From Pristionchus mayeri (lineage: Eukaryota; Nematoda; Chromadorea; Rhabditida; Neodiplogasteridae), in NCBI GenBank assembly GCA_036245805.1, contig BTRK01000002.1:9172689-9236688 (forward strand): a stretch of 64,000 bases of DNA, given 5' to 3'. Made by a program: the position numbers and the translations under genes. The notes beneath the pieces were generated by a model. That model worked only from the letters and a program-made list of their open reading frames with translations. It had not been told where the DNA came from and ran no database searches. Position 1 is the first letter of the stretch. Each line of letters opens with the position of its first letter. Positions 20,901 through 32,490 of this stretch are shown piece after piece.

Positions 20901-23900
20901 GGCTACAATTCCTGTACAGCTCCTGCGGGGCGGTCGGTCGGACTAAAAATGTCGAAATTTTTCAAATCGGAAAAACCCACAAAAGTTCTTATGCGGAAGT
21001 TATAGTCCCTATAGGTGACTAACTTTTCGCCAAAAATCAGACAAATCGTGAAGATGAAAAAAAGAGGGCGCACTTTAGTAGGGTGTTCCCAAAATGGGTT
21101 CCAGGAAGAGAAACTTCCAAAAGTTTAATTGGCTGCTATCGGGCTCAAATGGAACCATAATAATCCAAAACAACATTTCAAGTTGTTTCCCCAATTGTTG
21201 TAACACTGTAAATGGCCAATAAATTAATATCTTTACCCTCAACAAACGTGTCAATGAAAGTGCGCACCTGTAAATATGATATTTAATGCGATGAATCCGT
21301 GGAAAGGCGCAAAACTGTAATATCGGAAAAAATAGTCGTAGGATCCAGCCTCATGGCTAGAATTGTAGAGCACGATGAGCTGAACATTTCATATGTTGAA
21401 AGTTGGCTTCTATTTATTTACTGAAGCGAGCTAGAGAGCGTGGAAGATGCTAGAAAACGATGGTGGAGGCGCGCGTGGGAGCACTAAAAGGAGGGGAGGG
21501 AGAGGTCAGAGGGCGAGAGCGCCAGACGGTTAGAGCGCCCGCCTTAGGGCGGAGTCTATCAGATTTCTGGCTGTCTTCCACGCTCTCTAGCGCTGTAATG
21601 AATAGATAGAAGCTAACTTTCAACATATGAAATGTTCAGCTCATCATGCTTTACAATTCTAGCCATGAGGCGGGACCCTACGAATATTTTGGCCGAAAAT
21701 ACAGTTTTGCGCCTTTCCACGGAATCATCGCAAGAAATATTATATTTACAGGTGCCATCTTTCTTTGACACGTTTCAAGGGATCTTCCTATACTACTTGG
21801 AACCGATTTAGCGCAATAGCACCCATCCCATAAGTTGTTGAGGGTAAAAATATTGATTTTCAAATTTGAGGTCATACTGTAGTTTTTGGCCATTTACAGT
21901 GTTACAACAATTGGGGAAACAACTTGAAATGTTGTTTAGGATGATTATGGATGCATTTGAGCCCGATAACAGCCAATTATACTTTTGGAAGTTTCTCTGT
22001 CTGGAACCCATTTTGGGACCACCCTACTAAAGTGCGCCCTCTTTTTTTCATCTTTACGATTTGTCTGATTTTTGGCGAAACGTTAGTCATCTATAGGGAC
22101 TATAACTTCCGTATAAGAACTTTTGTGGGTTTTTCCGATTTGAAAAATTTCGACATTTTTAGTCCGACCGACTGCCCCGCACAGGAGCGTGCACTTGGAA
22201 TGAAATGGTCAATATGAAAGTTGCAGCCCTGGATCTCCTCTTTCATTCTAAACAAACGTCCTTCTATCTTTAATTTAAACGATGTTATGATTTTAAATGC
22301 GCCCGATGTCACTTCCGAATAGTGATAGTACCATGTTTGGCCTTCTGAATCTCGAAGATGACGACAGTTATAAAAATTCATCATTTGAAATACTTTGTGC
22401 CAAATTTTTAGAGGGAGTGGTCGATTTTGAATTTCACTGCCGCCTAAAATGGTCGATTCTCTCGCGATTCCTCTCATATAATATAATATAATGTATCACG
22501 GGCCGATGTCAGCGCTTATCTGGTTACATATCCATTCTTCATCATTTTGGCTTCACAAATTTCCGCCTTTTATCTTAGAGATTGTAAATCGATACATGAA
22601 TAATCGAAGACTGACTTGGCGACAAACTGTGGTTGGTGCTCTCGACATTTGTGGTGGAATCCGCCGGGCAGGCCCAGTTCTGGATTGATTGCCAGTGTTT
22701 GGAAGAGCATCTCGTCGACTCCGTATTCTTACACTTGCAAATATCAAGTTAATATGAATTTACGTTATCTAGATGCGTACGTCATGCGGAAGCAAGTGCA
22801 TTGGAGGTAATAGGTGAGATGATAATCTACTGGATGATAACCAAAAATGGACCCTTCTGCAGAACTTTCACAGTAGGTTCCCAAAGTGTCACGAATAATT
22901 ATGTGACAGTTCTACAAAAGGGTTCATTTATTTGGTTATCATTCAGTAGGTTATCATCCGACCTAGCACCCTGCTTGGCAAGTGCCTTGGATAGCTCAGC
23001 TAACCATGTCATTAAGCTGTCGGATTAGCGGTGCAACGTTGATCTTATCGAGAATGTAGTCGACTGCCGCACGGGACAGGAGACCCTTAATGATGGAATA
23101 TGCAATCGCAAATGCGCCACCAGATCGATAATAATAACAAAATGGTGATAAAGCTGGTCACTGTCGAGCAAAATCAAGTAGCATTGAGAGATCCATTAAA
23201 AAATATGAGGGATATCGCTCACCTCCATTGAGCCCTTGCCCCACTCGAGGTCCCTTGAATTGCATTCAACCACTGAATATGTGTTATTTATTGTAATTTC
23301 ATACTTTGAAATGAGTAAATATATAGCATACGTTCAGTTTTCGTCAGATGCTTCGGGCACAAATCCAGTTTGCCCATGTTCCTCTCAAGTGAGGAAAGGC
23401 ATCGATCCTCAGGACAAGTTGTAATCTCGAGATCGTTTGCTCCTGTAAAATTGTGTTCTTCAGTTACACTATTTGATGTCTTTGCGTCATAGTGATTAAT
23501 TATACCTCCATAGATCATGAGGATCTGAGTCATCTGCCTATGAGTCTTGAGCATCACGTCGTGGTTCTGAAGGAATCAATTAATAAAACAAAGGAAACAA
23601 CAAAGGAATAAATACAAAAAAATAAAGCTACTGCAGGAACATCTCATGCTGTTAATTTTTTGGTTTAAAAACAGTTTTGATAGATAACATTATCGATATT
23701 TCACCTGCAGTAACATCACGTATTCCCACTTGCTTTCTCTCGTCGCTCGCATGCATTCGATGTGTGCCTGATTGGAATATAATAATTATATTTAAAAACA
23801 AAAACAAAAACAAACAAAAAACAATGTTTGAATGACCTCACCTCGTTGTGGTTGTGCCCGGCACTATTCAAGTCGTGCCAGCGTCTGTAGATTAATTAAT

Positions 23901-26418
23901 TAACAGCATAAGGATAAACGAGAAAGAAATATATTTCTTTTTGATATTAGGTTGGTCGATAATGAATACAAGATTTTTAAAAAAATTTAATTTTCCCGCT
24001 TTTTTGCAGGTTGGCAATTTCCCAACTCTAGAATGTTCTAGAGTGTTCTCGGAGGTACTCCCCTAAAGATATATAAAAGCGGCCGCTTCAAGGTAGAATA
24101 AACTATGACCGACATTACCGAAGACCAACTTCACGTCTTGTACTATTAGGAATGGCTGCGCGGAGCCAACGCGAGCAAGACCACTGCTAACATCAACGGA
24201 GCATTCAAGAAGGATGTGACTACCTACAGCACAGTACACCGATGGTTCAATCGCTTTGAGGAAGGAGAGACGAATCTCGAAAGCGGACACTCCACTGGTC
24301 CCCCAATCACCACCGATGATTCTGAATTACTCCGTGCCATAAGGGAGAAGCCGGAATCAAGCACCCGTGAACTGGCGACCACACTTGGGTGCGTCCATAG
24401 TACTGTTGTCAACCACCTCAAAACGCTTGGCTACCACAAAGTTCTATCCAGATGGGTGCCCCACCAACTCACCGATGGCCAGAGGATGACCCGTACAAGC
24501 ATCTGCCAATCTCTCCTCCTTCGCCCCCACAGGAAGGAGCTTCTAGAAGACCTCGTGACTGGAGATGAAAGTTGGATCCTCTACGATAACAGTACCCGTC
24601 ACGCTGTCTGGATCCCCCGAGGAGAAGAGCCGCCAACGCAACCCAAAGCCGACCCCCATCCAAAGAAGATTCTTCTGTGCTGCTTCTGGGATGCGCAAGG
24701 GATGCTGTACTATGACCTGCTCACTCAAGGGAAAACAGTCAGTTCTATCCTCTACAGTACTCAACTGGACAATCTGGCCGCTGCGATGAAACAGAAGCGT
24801 CGGAGACGAACTACAGTATACCTGCTTCATGACAACGCTCGACCTCATACAGCAAAGTTAACTCAGTCCAAGCTTGCCGAACTGAACTGGGAAACCGTAC
24901 CCCACCCGCCATATTCTCCTGACTTGGCACCCTCTGACTACCACTTGTTCCGGGCCCTCAAGTTGTTCCTACGCAACAAAACCTTCGCGGACTTTGACCA
25001 CCTGAAAACCGATGTCGCCAACTTCTTCGAGTCCCAGCCATCGTTCTTCTGGGAGAACGGCATCAATGACCTGCCCAATAGGTGGACCAATGCTGTGCAG
25101 TACAATGGTGATTATATTGTTGATTGATTGTTGTGTGTTGTTGAATTATAAATAAAAATGTTATGAACAAAAAAATCTTGCATTCATTATCGACCAACCT
25201 AATAGAATCGGAACGGGAATGACAGCTTGAAATGTGTTTTAAACAGAAAACCCACATGTAAACAAGTAAACATAAATATTGACCTTGTAACAACAACTCT
25301 TCCAGTTTGAATATCCGCTCAATAAATTCAGCAGATGCCTGATTTCAAAATTACTAGGAAATGTGCTGTCATTTGACAATTTATTGAACCTTTGTATCAA
25401 TTGCAAAACAGTAGACATTTTCGGTCGTGTAGTTCGTAGCAAGCTGATCCTCTAAGAACTCGTAATCCTGAAATTCAGTTTTTGAATTTAATTTTGATGA
25501 ACTTATAATCTTATAAACTCACCTTGTACACAAGTCGTGCGTATAAAATAGGAAACCCTGTGTCGAAATTGCGGGGCGGTAAGATCCGATCCTTCAATGA
25601 TATATATCATTCGTTTACCCGATAAGTTAAATAATCAATTCAATGATAGGATCTGAATAGATGGACAAGCCATGCTCAATCTGGACCCTCTTTCCACTAG
25701 CGTTGGTCTATGTTCTGCTATTTCATGGAAGTCGGTATTGAAAGTGAAATATTTATTCGAATGCTTGCCTTCATGTAATCCTTGTCGCCTCGAAACAGCC
25801 GCGCACACTCGACGTGGGCAACCTCAGGACGTTTTCTGAGGAACAAATATGAGAAAATGCGTATTTCTGAAACACGCGAAGATGTCGTTTCACCATATGT
25901 GTTTTGTTTCTCATACAATATTTGCATACTATTACACATTCATGTATGTTTTTATTCATTATAATTAATTTATGCATGTAATATTTATCAAAAATCTCAC
26001 CTATAGACTGCGCCATCACTTCTTCTCAGCGTTAACCGATGACTCCCTCGATCGTTTCTACTCAATAAATCTCTTTTGCTCCTAGTTGCCCTCAGATCGC
26101 TCGTGATGGACAGTGTGTTAGGTACATCATGCGAGATATTTTGATGGAATGTTAGTTCCACTCGTTCTATAAATTTATTAGAGATGTATCATGACATCTT
26201 CCAATTATATTCGAATTGTTTAAGCACAAAATAACCTCACCAGGGTATTCGGTAATTATGAAGGCACCAGAGATAACGATAAGGATCGTGACTAAAATGC
26301 ATGTAGATATGCTTCTGAAATCAATTCAATTATTTCATAATTTTCTATATTTTTCTTTAATTAGCTCTACTCACTTCCACTTAGTAGTCTTCATTGAAGC
26401 GATATTGTTGGTGACCAT
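17965..26418 (-). CDS. Core-2/I-branching N-acetylglucosaminyltransferase-like (Glyco_transf_14)
   Basis: A gene of about 17 exons and 430 codons: 26418-26375, 26314-26241, 26024-26001, 25866-25769, 25591-25523, 25467-25390, 25338-25284, 23884-23842, 23767-23705, 23566-23506, 23442-23332, 23272-23223, 23085-23005, 22727-22616, 18689-18633, 18548-18431, 18123-17965. Exon 2 encodes a membrane anchor (CILVTILIVISGAFII), so this is a type II Golgi protein. Family motifs in order are ECARLFRGDKDY, GFPILYARLVYKDYEFLE, NVYCFAIDTK, DLNSAGHNHN, LSRAAVDYIL, GVDEMLFQTL, LPGGFHHKC and RHGVCIYGVEDLPLL. Such enzymes add beta-1,6-GlcNAc branches to O-glycans or xylose-linked acceptors. All but two junctions keep phase. 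The 25284/23884 and 23005/22727 joins do not, and a small exon encoding the usual CFPNV segment may be missing. Exon 4 uses a GC donor (AAG/GCAAGC). The acceptor sugar is not predictable. Confidence 0.8.
18719..20633. mobile_element. Fold-back element FB2 in the glycosyltransferase intron
   Basis: A near-perfect inverted repeat of about 1.9 kb centred near 19680, with ends GTATCACGAGTCAG and the complement. The arms match closely over most of their length, for example GAACTTCCAGTATTTCC near 19800 against its complement near 19520. It lies between exons 14 and 15 of the - strand gene and abuts FB1-b. No transposase is seen. The transcript through it could form a very long hairpin. Confidence 0.85.
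20628..22484. mobile_element. Fold-back element FB1-b in the glycosyltransferase intron
   Basis: This 1.86 kb inverted repeat has ends ATATGAGAGAAATCGCGAGA and the complement near 22484. Its centre at about 21480-21545 shares GGAGGGAGAGGTCAGAGGGC and CCAGACGGTTAGAGC with the centre of FB1-a. The two copies are clearly diverged, so the family has been active over time. It directly abuts FB2 in the same intron. Confidence 0.8.
22813..22968. repeat. Hairpin repeat in an intron (MITE-like)
   Basis: GATGATAACCAAAAATGGAC near 22832 is complemented near 22935-22953, and AATCTACTGGATGATAACC faces GGTTATCATTCAGTAGGTT. About 155 bases in all, inside the intron between the exons at 23085-23005 and 22727-22616. 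Confidence 0.6.
23950..25199 (+). mobile_element. Mariner element, 1,250 bp
   Basis: Terminal inverted repeats GGTTGGTCGATAATGAAT at 23950 and its complement ending at 25199 are flanked by TA on both sides, the target duplication of the Tc1/mariner superfamily. The element lies in an intron of the glycosyltransferase gene, opposite to the gene. It carries one transposase frame. Confidence 0.9.
24105..25127 (+). pseudogene. Mariner transposase, one nonsense codon
   Basis: The ATG at 24105 opens a frame of 340 codons ending at 25127, interrupted only by TAG at codon 15 (24147-24149). The N-terminal helix-turn-helix region includes EWLRGANASKTTANI and WFNRFEEGE. The catalytic core shows VTGDESWI, LLHDNARPHTA, and YSPDLAPSDYHLF. 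The last two aspartates are separated by 34 residues, the DD34D signature of mariner. The family excises and inserts at TA. Loss of one codon so near the start makes the element non-autonomous unless translation starts later at an in-frame ATG, which would cut the DNA-binding domain. Confidence 0.85.
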
Positions 26419-27037
26419 AGGAAACTGTTTGACCTACAATTGGGTGGGGTTATCTTTAGAAAGTGAGCGCCTTGCTAGAAGCGTGCTAGCTCAACTATAC
26501 ACCTACATGGTGATTTGTTTTCGAATATATTTTGACATTTTCGAAACTATTTTTAACCACGACGCACAAACATGACGCGAAACAATGTTCTGATCATTTC
26601 TTACTTTCGTTGCCAGACGTTATGCATTACTCTCCCAGAAGGGATACAGAGATCGATCTTACGATCTTAGGCTTTAGATGTTCTGTGACGGTGATATGCT
26701 GCCGTTGCATATTAACGTAAATATAATAGTGGGTGAATTCCTCTAATCAAATGAGCAAGGGGCGCAAGCGTCGCTATTTGCTCTATTTTCGAATTGCAAT
26801 TTCGAAAATAATTCCCTATGGACATGCTGGCACGTAGCGGCTCATATTTCAGGGTTAACATGTCCCTTCAGTTGCATTATGCCTCCTTAGCCTGACTTGT
26901 ATCTATTATTTCCCATACAGATAAATATGTCTAGTCTTGTATTTATTTTTATCTGAAAATCTGTCGTTCTTCCACCGTTTAAGTTCCACGTTCCTCAAAT
27001 GACTCGGCTGTCAAATACTTGATCATGATATATACTA
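26419..27037. promoter_or_regulatory. Divergent intergenic region
   Basis: About 620 bases separate the glycosyltransferase start (- strand) from F-box-like copy B (+ strand), so it should hold both promoters. A GTAG-type acceptor just before 26418 could take a spliced leader. An imperfect repeat GAGCAAGGGGCGCAAGCGTC lies near 26752. Nothing more specific is visible. Confidence 0.35.
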
Positions 27038-28372
27038 ATGCACAACACCTCTCCAAATCATGGGAAATTCGATGTGGTAAGCTCATTGTGGAAATCGATA
27101 CCCTTATTTGCATGATTAAAGTTCTCAATTCAACGAATGCCCAACGAAATAATATCAAATATACTTAACAAGATGAAAAAGGAGGATCGAATTAATTTCG
27201 GAGCAATTAATACTCAGTTTCGCGCACTTCAAATGAGGGCCGGTTACAATTGCTTCAAGAGTGTAATATACAACCCAGTAAGTGAAAATCGAGATATTTT
27301 TTTCAAATATTGTTTGATTTGGCCAGATAGTAGAAAAAAACACAAATCGCAAATGATGAATTGCAGTGTGCATTTCAGAATGATTTCCTCAAAGTTGTAT
27401 TCGACGGATCGAGCATTCATGTCGATTTGACCCCACTTGATAAGGATCTACACGGTGTTTTCAAACATTCCAGCACAACACTTGTATCAAGGTCTGCGTC
27501 TTCTTCAAAATGATATATTAGGTTGTAACAAAAGTTTTGCACGATGTCGACCATGAGTTTGAGCTCGCCTAAAAAACTTCACTTGAATCGTCATGACCTG
27601 ATTGGATATAATATATTTGGGGAATACTTGTTCATTATATTCACATCTTCGAATCAAATCCCGTTCAGAATATGCGAGAAAAATGCGAGAAAAACAGGTT
27701 TTGTCAAAAGTTAAATATTCACGATGCACACACACATTTGTTTGTCGCGCTCATATTCTAACATAAAAAAATCGTTGTATAATCTCACATAGTGGAGTGG
27801 CAAGCCCTTTGGTTGTACTTTCTAAAACTATATGGGATCTTGTGATTGCGTCAATGTAGCACGACTTACACATCATTAAATCCGGTCATTAGCGAGTAAT
27901 CATTGATCAAAGGATCGTTTATCTTGATTCGAGAATCAAACATATTGGCTTTATGAATAGTGCATTGCCATCTAACACTATGAGGTTGTATATCATAAAG
28001 GAATCATCACAGCCAAAATCTTGAAAGTCGGTGTACTTTGTTCGAGTAAATCTCTTCAAAAGGGAGCTATACCCTAAATCGGCCAAGCCAATAAGTGGTA
28101 GAGTAAGAGTAGCTTGTGCAGTTAACTACAAAAAATATTAGCTTCTATGTATGCTAGAAACATGGTGACGACGGAAATGATAATTGCAATGTCCTAACAT
28201 CGGTATCTGGGTTTAATAAATTGTATTATTAAAAACTATCTAATCTTTAATCTTTATCGCCAACGCATGAAGCGCCGTCAAGGGAAGGACAAGTGGGGAG
28301 AGTAGGTTGGCCTTTTAGCTCGATCACAGCGAGCTCAGGGGATGGGGGGTGGTGGAATGTGGCAGTTACATG

Positions 28373-31300
28373 TTACAATCGTATTCGTGAGGATGATAGG
28401 ATCAGGTCAGGGGAATCTCGGATTTGTTTACGGAACAAGGGACGGGAAGAGAGTACTAATGGGTCAGGGAGGGTATTCCAGAGCGGTAGGACTCTACTAG
28501 CACATGTTGAAAACGATGCTGGCACTCTGAATGGGACAGCAATGCGCAGACTATTGGAAGATCGTAAGTTACGAGTGAGCGGAGCAATCGTGTACAAGTC
28601 AGCAGAGTCGTGGTGCACGTGTTTGTGAATGGAATCGTATACAAAAAACATATCGCGAACTGCACGGCGATACTCAAGGGTTTCAAGATTGGATTTCTTT
28701 AGTCGATCAGGATAAGATAGAAGGGAAATAGAACAACGTCGGAAAACTCTCCTTGTGAATTCTCGCCGCACAGATTCTAGTTCATTTACTAGACCAACTG
28801 ATGTGGGATTCCAGATTATAGTGGAAGATTCTAATAGAGGGCGTATGTATATTGAGTATGCTTTTACAAGAAGTTCGGGAGATTTGGAGTGAAACGATCT
28901 CAACATGAGGTTACACATTAATCGCGCTTTCCTAGTAATTTGACTAATATGGAACCCGAAGTGTAAGTTTTTTGAAAAGAATACACCCAGGTCTCGAACT
29001 TCGTCTTTACTCGATATAATTTGACCATTGAGCATATATTGGGTTCGATTCTTTAGATTTCCCAAATGTAAAACATTACATTTAGGTGAGCTAATACTCA
29101 TATTCCATGTATTAGTCCAATCAGAAATTTTGCTAATCGCATCTTGAAGGTGGGTGCTAAAATCAGGGACTATCGCATAAATCTTAAGGTCGTCGGCAAA
29201 AATATTGTAATGAACCGTTCGGGGGATACATTTGCCCAAGTCATTAATGTAAATAATGAATAGCAGTGGCCCGATTGCTGAACCTTGGGGTACACCCGAT
29301 TGGATAGGTGAGGGCGGGGATAGGTATTCTCCTACAAACACGCGTTGCGATCGGCCTAATAGATAGGACTCAAACCATTGAGTGATAGCAGGTGAGATAC
29401 CAAGAGTATTGAGCTTATGAATATGCAGTCTAAGATCAATGGAATCAAATGCTTTCTTGTAATCAAAAAGAATTGTATCGACCGACTTTTTTAAACTCAG
29501 CTGCTTAGCATAGAAGGAAAAAGTTTCGGATAAAGAGGAAGTTGGGCTTCTAAAATTACGAAAACCTGCTTGCCTAGTATCTAATAAGTTATGCTCGTCT
29601 AAGAAATCTACAATGAAATTAATGAGAATTTTTTCAAATATTTTTGAGGCAGTGACTGTAAGGGAGATGGGGCGATGATTTGAGATAGAGGGATCTCCTG
29701 GCTTTTTTGGAATAGGTTTTACATGAGCAGTTTTCCATTGAGTGGGTGAGGTGCGCGAGGAGAGAGAGATGTTAAAAAGAATAGTGAGGGGAGTAACTAT
29801 TGATGTTTTACACTTGCAATAAACCAGGTTGGGAATCATATCAGGTGAGCCATTGAATTTAGGAATTAATTGCGAAATTGCAGAGAGTATATATAAGGTT
29901 GGTGCATAAGTTTTTTTCCAATTTTGGAGGTGAAGTTCAAAGCCACCTATGAACCGCCCCTCAAATCGTATCAATACAAATTTGTAGCATAATGTAGGGG
30001 TATAGTTCACAATTATTATGATATGTCCAAATTGTGACGTGTTTTTAAATCATACTAGATATGAAAGGTTAACCAAAAGTTAATTTCTCACATAAATATT
30101 GAAAAAAATGGGCGCGCTCTTGTTTTGCAGGGAATATTGGCTGGACATCTTCACATCCATTTTTGAGAAGCCCCTTGAATGCGCTTTCAAATAACAGGTT
30201 GAAATCGGTGCTAGTCTAATTAAACACATAATTAGGGAGTGGCTAATCATACAAGATAGATATAAATTCCACGTGATATCTCATTTTTCTTCCCTTATGT
30301 ACTAAAGAGACTGGCTTGTTTAAAGGGGCGATTTAATCTTGCACTATAGGGCTACTTTACTATTAGTGAAATTTGGGACATTTCATCATCCCCTTTTCAA
30401 AAAGATATTTTTTTCCAAAATGCGATTATTGGACTAACAGATCAAAATGTTGACTCTTGTTGATTATTTTGAGAGTCCATTTTCTGAATGCACAGGAATT
30501 CCGCCACTATGTGAAGCTATTGAGTGATAGGTCAAGGGTAGCTAATGCTAAGGGACACAAAAACGTGGGACATCTATCTATCATCTAATCAGCAAGCTGT
30601 GAAATACATTGATGTCGATGTGCAAATTTCGTCATAAAAATGTTGATGACTGCAGCGTTTGGTTGCAGTAATGAATGTCCATAATAACGCAATTTTAAAC
30701 TCCTCATGTTAGTAACTTTATGCTGAGATAGGCTTGGTTTCGATAAGTCAATGCGAACGGAACAACGGGAAAGGGAAGTGAATTTGGTCACGATTAACTG
30801 AACCCAACAGTGAAATTAGCTAATTTTGTGAGCAGGTAATTTGTGCCAAACACGATTCACATGTATATTCGTGATGTACGTTCATCGAGCTTCACGATAG
30901 TGTTGATGGTTTCACCTGATCACTACACACTGGAAAGCTCTAACCTGTTAAATTCATACCGAAATTCGTAGTGGGGATTACTTTGACCTCGCACTATGGC
31001 CACAAGGCGATCTCAATAGGTCTGTACTAAAGTGCTCTTAAGAGAGTATCCATGCACTCATAATATATGATAATCAGAATGAAAATCAATTAGAGCCAAA
31101 GACCGGAATATGTGAAAAGTTGAAATTGGAAAAAACGTATGCACCAACCTGATAGTTTCGGGGCTGATGTAGGGTAAGTCGAACGAAAATCGGGGATGAG
31201 GGGTCTGAGGGGGGGTTAAACCAGAAGGTGGGGTTTGAACCTTAGCGAAAAAATCAGAGAAGGCATTAGCCTTCTCTTCATTGTTCAGAAGGATGTTTCC

Positions 31301-32490
31301 ATTACCATCAATTATGCCTGGTAGTTTTGAATTGTTGACTTTTAAGCGATTTTTGCAATAATTGAAGAAGGAGCTAGGGTTTCCCGAATTAACAGCTCGA
31401 GACTCACGATGAGTTTCGTATGATTTAAGAGCACGATCGAATCTCACACGCAAAGAGTGAGTTAAGTCACTATTTGGCGCCGCCATGTGGAATTTTTGCA
31501 ACTTTATGAATATTTTATGAAGGAATTTTGGATACCTCGTGGACAAGCTTGGGCGCCTAAGGGGGATATGAGCGTCTAATATTTCATTTATGACATCGCT
31601 AAAATATTGGTATGCTTGAGTTGAGTTTTTATTTCTAAGATCCACCGACCAATTGTGCGCATAAATATAGTAGTTTATCATATCCCAATCAGCTAAGGCA
31701 TATTTCCTAGATGAATAATTTATAATTTTCCGAGGCGAAGACAAAGAAACTGAGAAGCTTATACCCACATGGTCAAATAGAGGAACATCGGGTTTGACTA
31801 AGAATATTATGGGATAATTACAAAGAAGGAGATCAAGAGTATTGGTTCCGCGGGTCGGAAAATCAACAATTGTTGGAATTTTTTCGTAATCACGAAATCC
31901 AAGAAAAGGGATACGGACTGAGTAGGGGAGGAATAGGTGCCCCAATCAATCGAGGGATAATTGAAATCACCAATAATTATTGGATGGGCACAATTTGAAG
32001 CATTATCTAAATAGGAGAGAAAGGGATCAAGGGAAGAAGAGGGTGAATTGGGCGCACGATAAACCACAATTATTCTGAGGGAATTGCATTGAGGAGAGGG
32101 ATTGGCTGAGTATATATCAACCGTCAGGCACTCAAAACCAGGTGAGATGAAATTGGAGACAAAGACAGGGAGAATGGATAAATGGGCATAGAGAAGGACA
32201 CCCCCGCCTCTGCCAACATCACGATCGCATCGAAACATAAAATAGTCTGGGAGTCCTCTCAATAGAAGCGCATCGCAATCATCTCCAGAGAGCCAAGTCT
32301 CAGATAAAGCAAAGAGAAGGTATTTGCTGTTAGACAATATATAGGTTACTGTATCGATGAGGTTCCTAATTCTCCGGGAATTTCCGTAAAAGAAGGAGAT
32401 ATTTTTAATGGGAGGAGGAAAAAGGTGACAATTAAAAAGAGAAGGAATTGAGAGAAGGGGCCTATCACTCACATAACTGCCACATTTCAC
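28373..32490 (-). pseudogene. LINE-3 ORF2, one frameshift and one insertion
   Basis: Starting right after TAG at 32493-32491, the frame shows endonuclease motifs (ALSETWLSGDD, IIIGDFNYPSIDW), a frameshift near 31930, then FDHVGISFS and FNYCKNRL up to 31153. A mariner-like insert interrupts it. From 29891 it continues with HRPISLTVTAS, QAGFRNFRS, FDYKKAFDSID, GVPQGSAIGPLLF, FADDLKIYA and RRAVRDMFFVYDSIH, stopping at 28373. Upstream of the TAG the frame reads a Ser/Ala/Pro-rich tail (SSGSAAPAASEQRSSNLA) like the ORF1 tails of the other LINEs. There is no ATG before the endonuclease domain. Confidence 0.8.
29894..31152. mobile_element. Mariner-like element inside LINE-3 (inner)
   Basis: TAAGGTTGGTGCATAAG at the left and its complement (TATGCACCAACCTGA) at the right, with TA on each side (29892-29893 and 31153-31154). 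The ends resemble the AGGTTGGTGCA-type ends of mariners. At 1,259 bp it has full mariner length, but I recognise no transposase core, so it is decayed. It separates the LINE-3 codons for ISPETI and YILSAIS. Confidence 0.75.

Noticed and set aside
26216..26575. A 119-residue + strand ORF with hydrophobic stretches, possibly a receptor
   Set aside because: It is antisense to the first two exons of the glycosyltransferase, whose splice sites and phases agree with each other.
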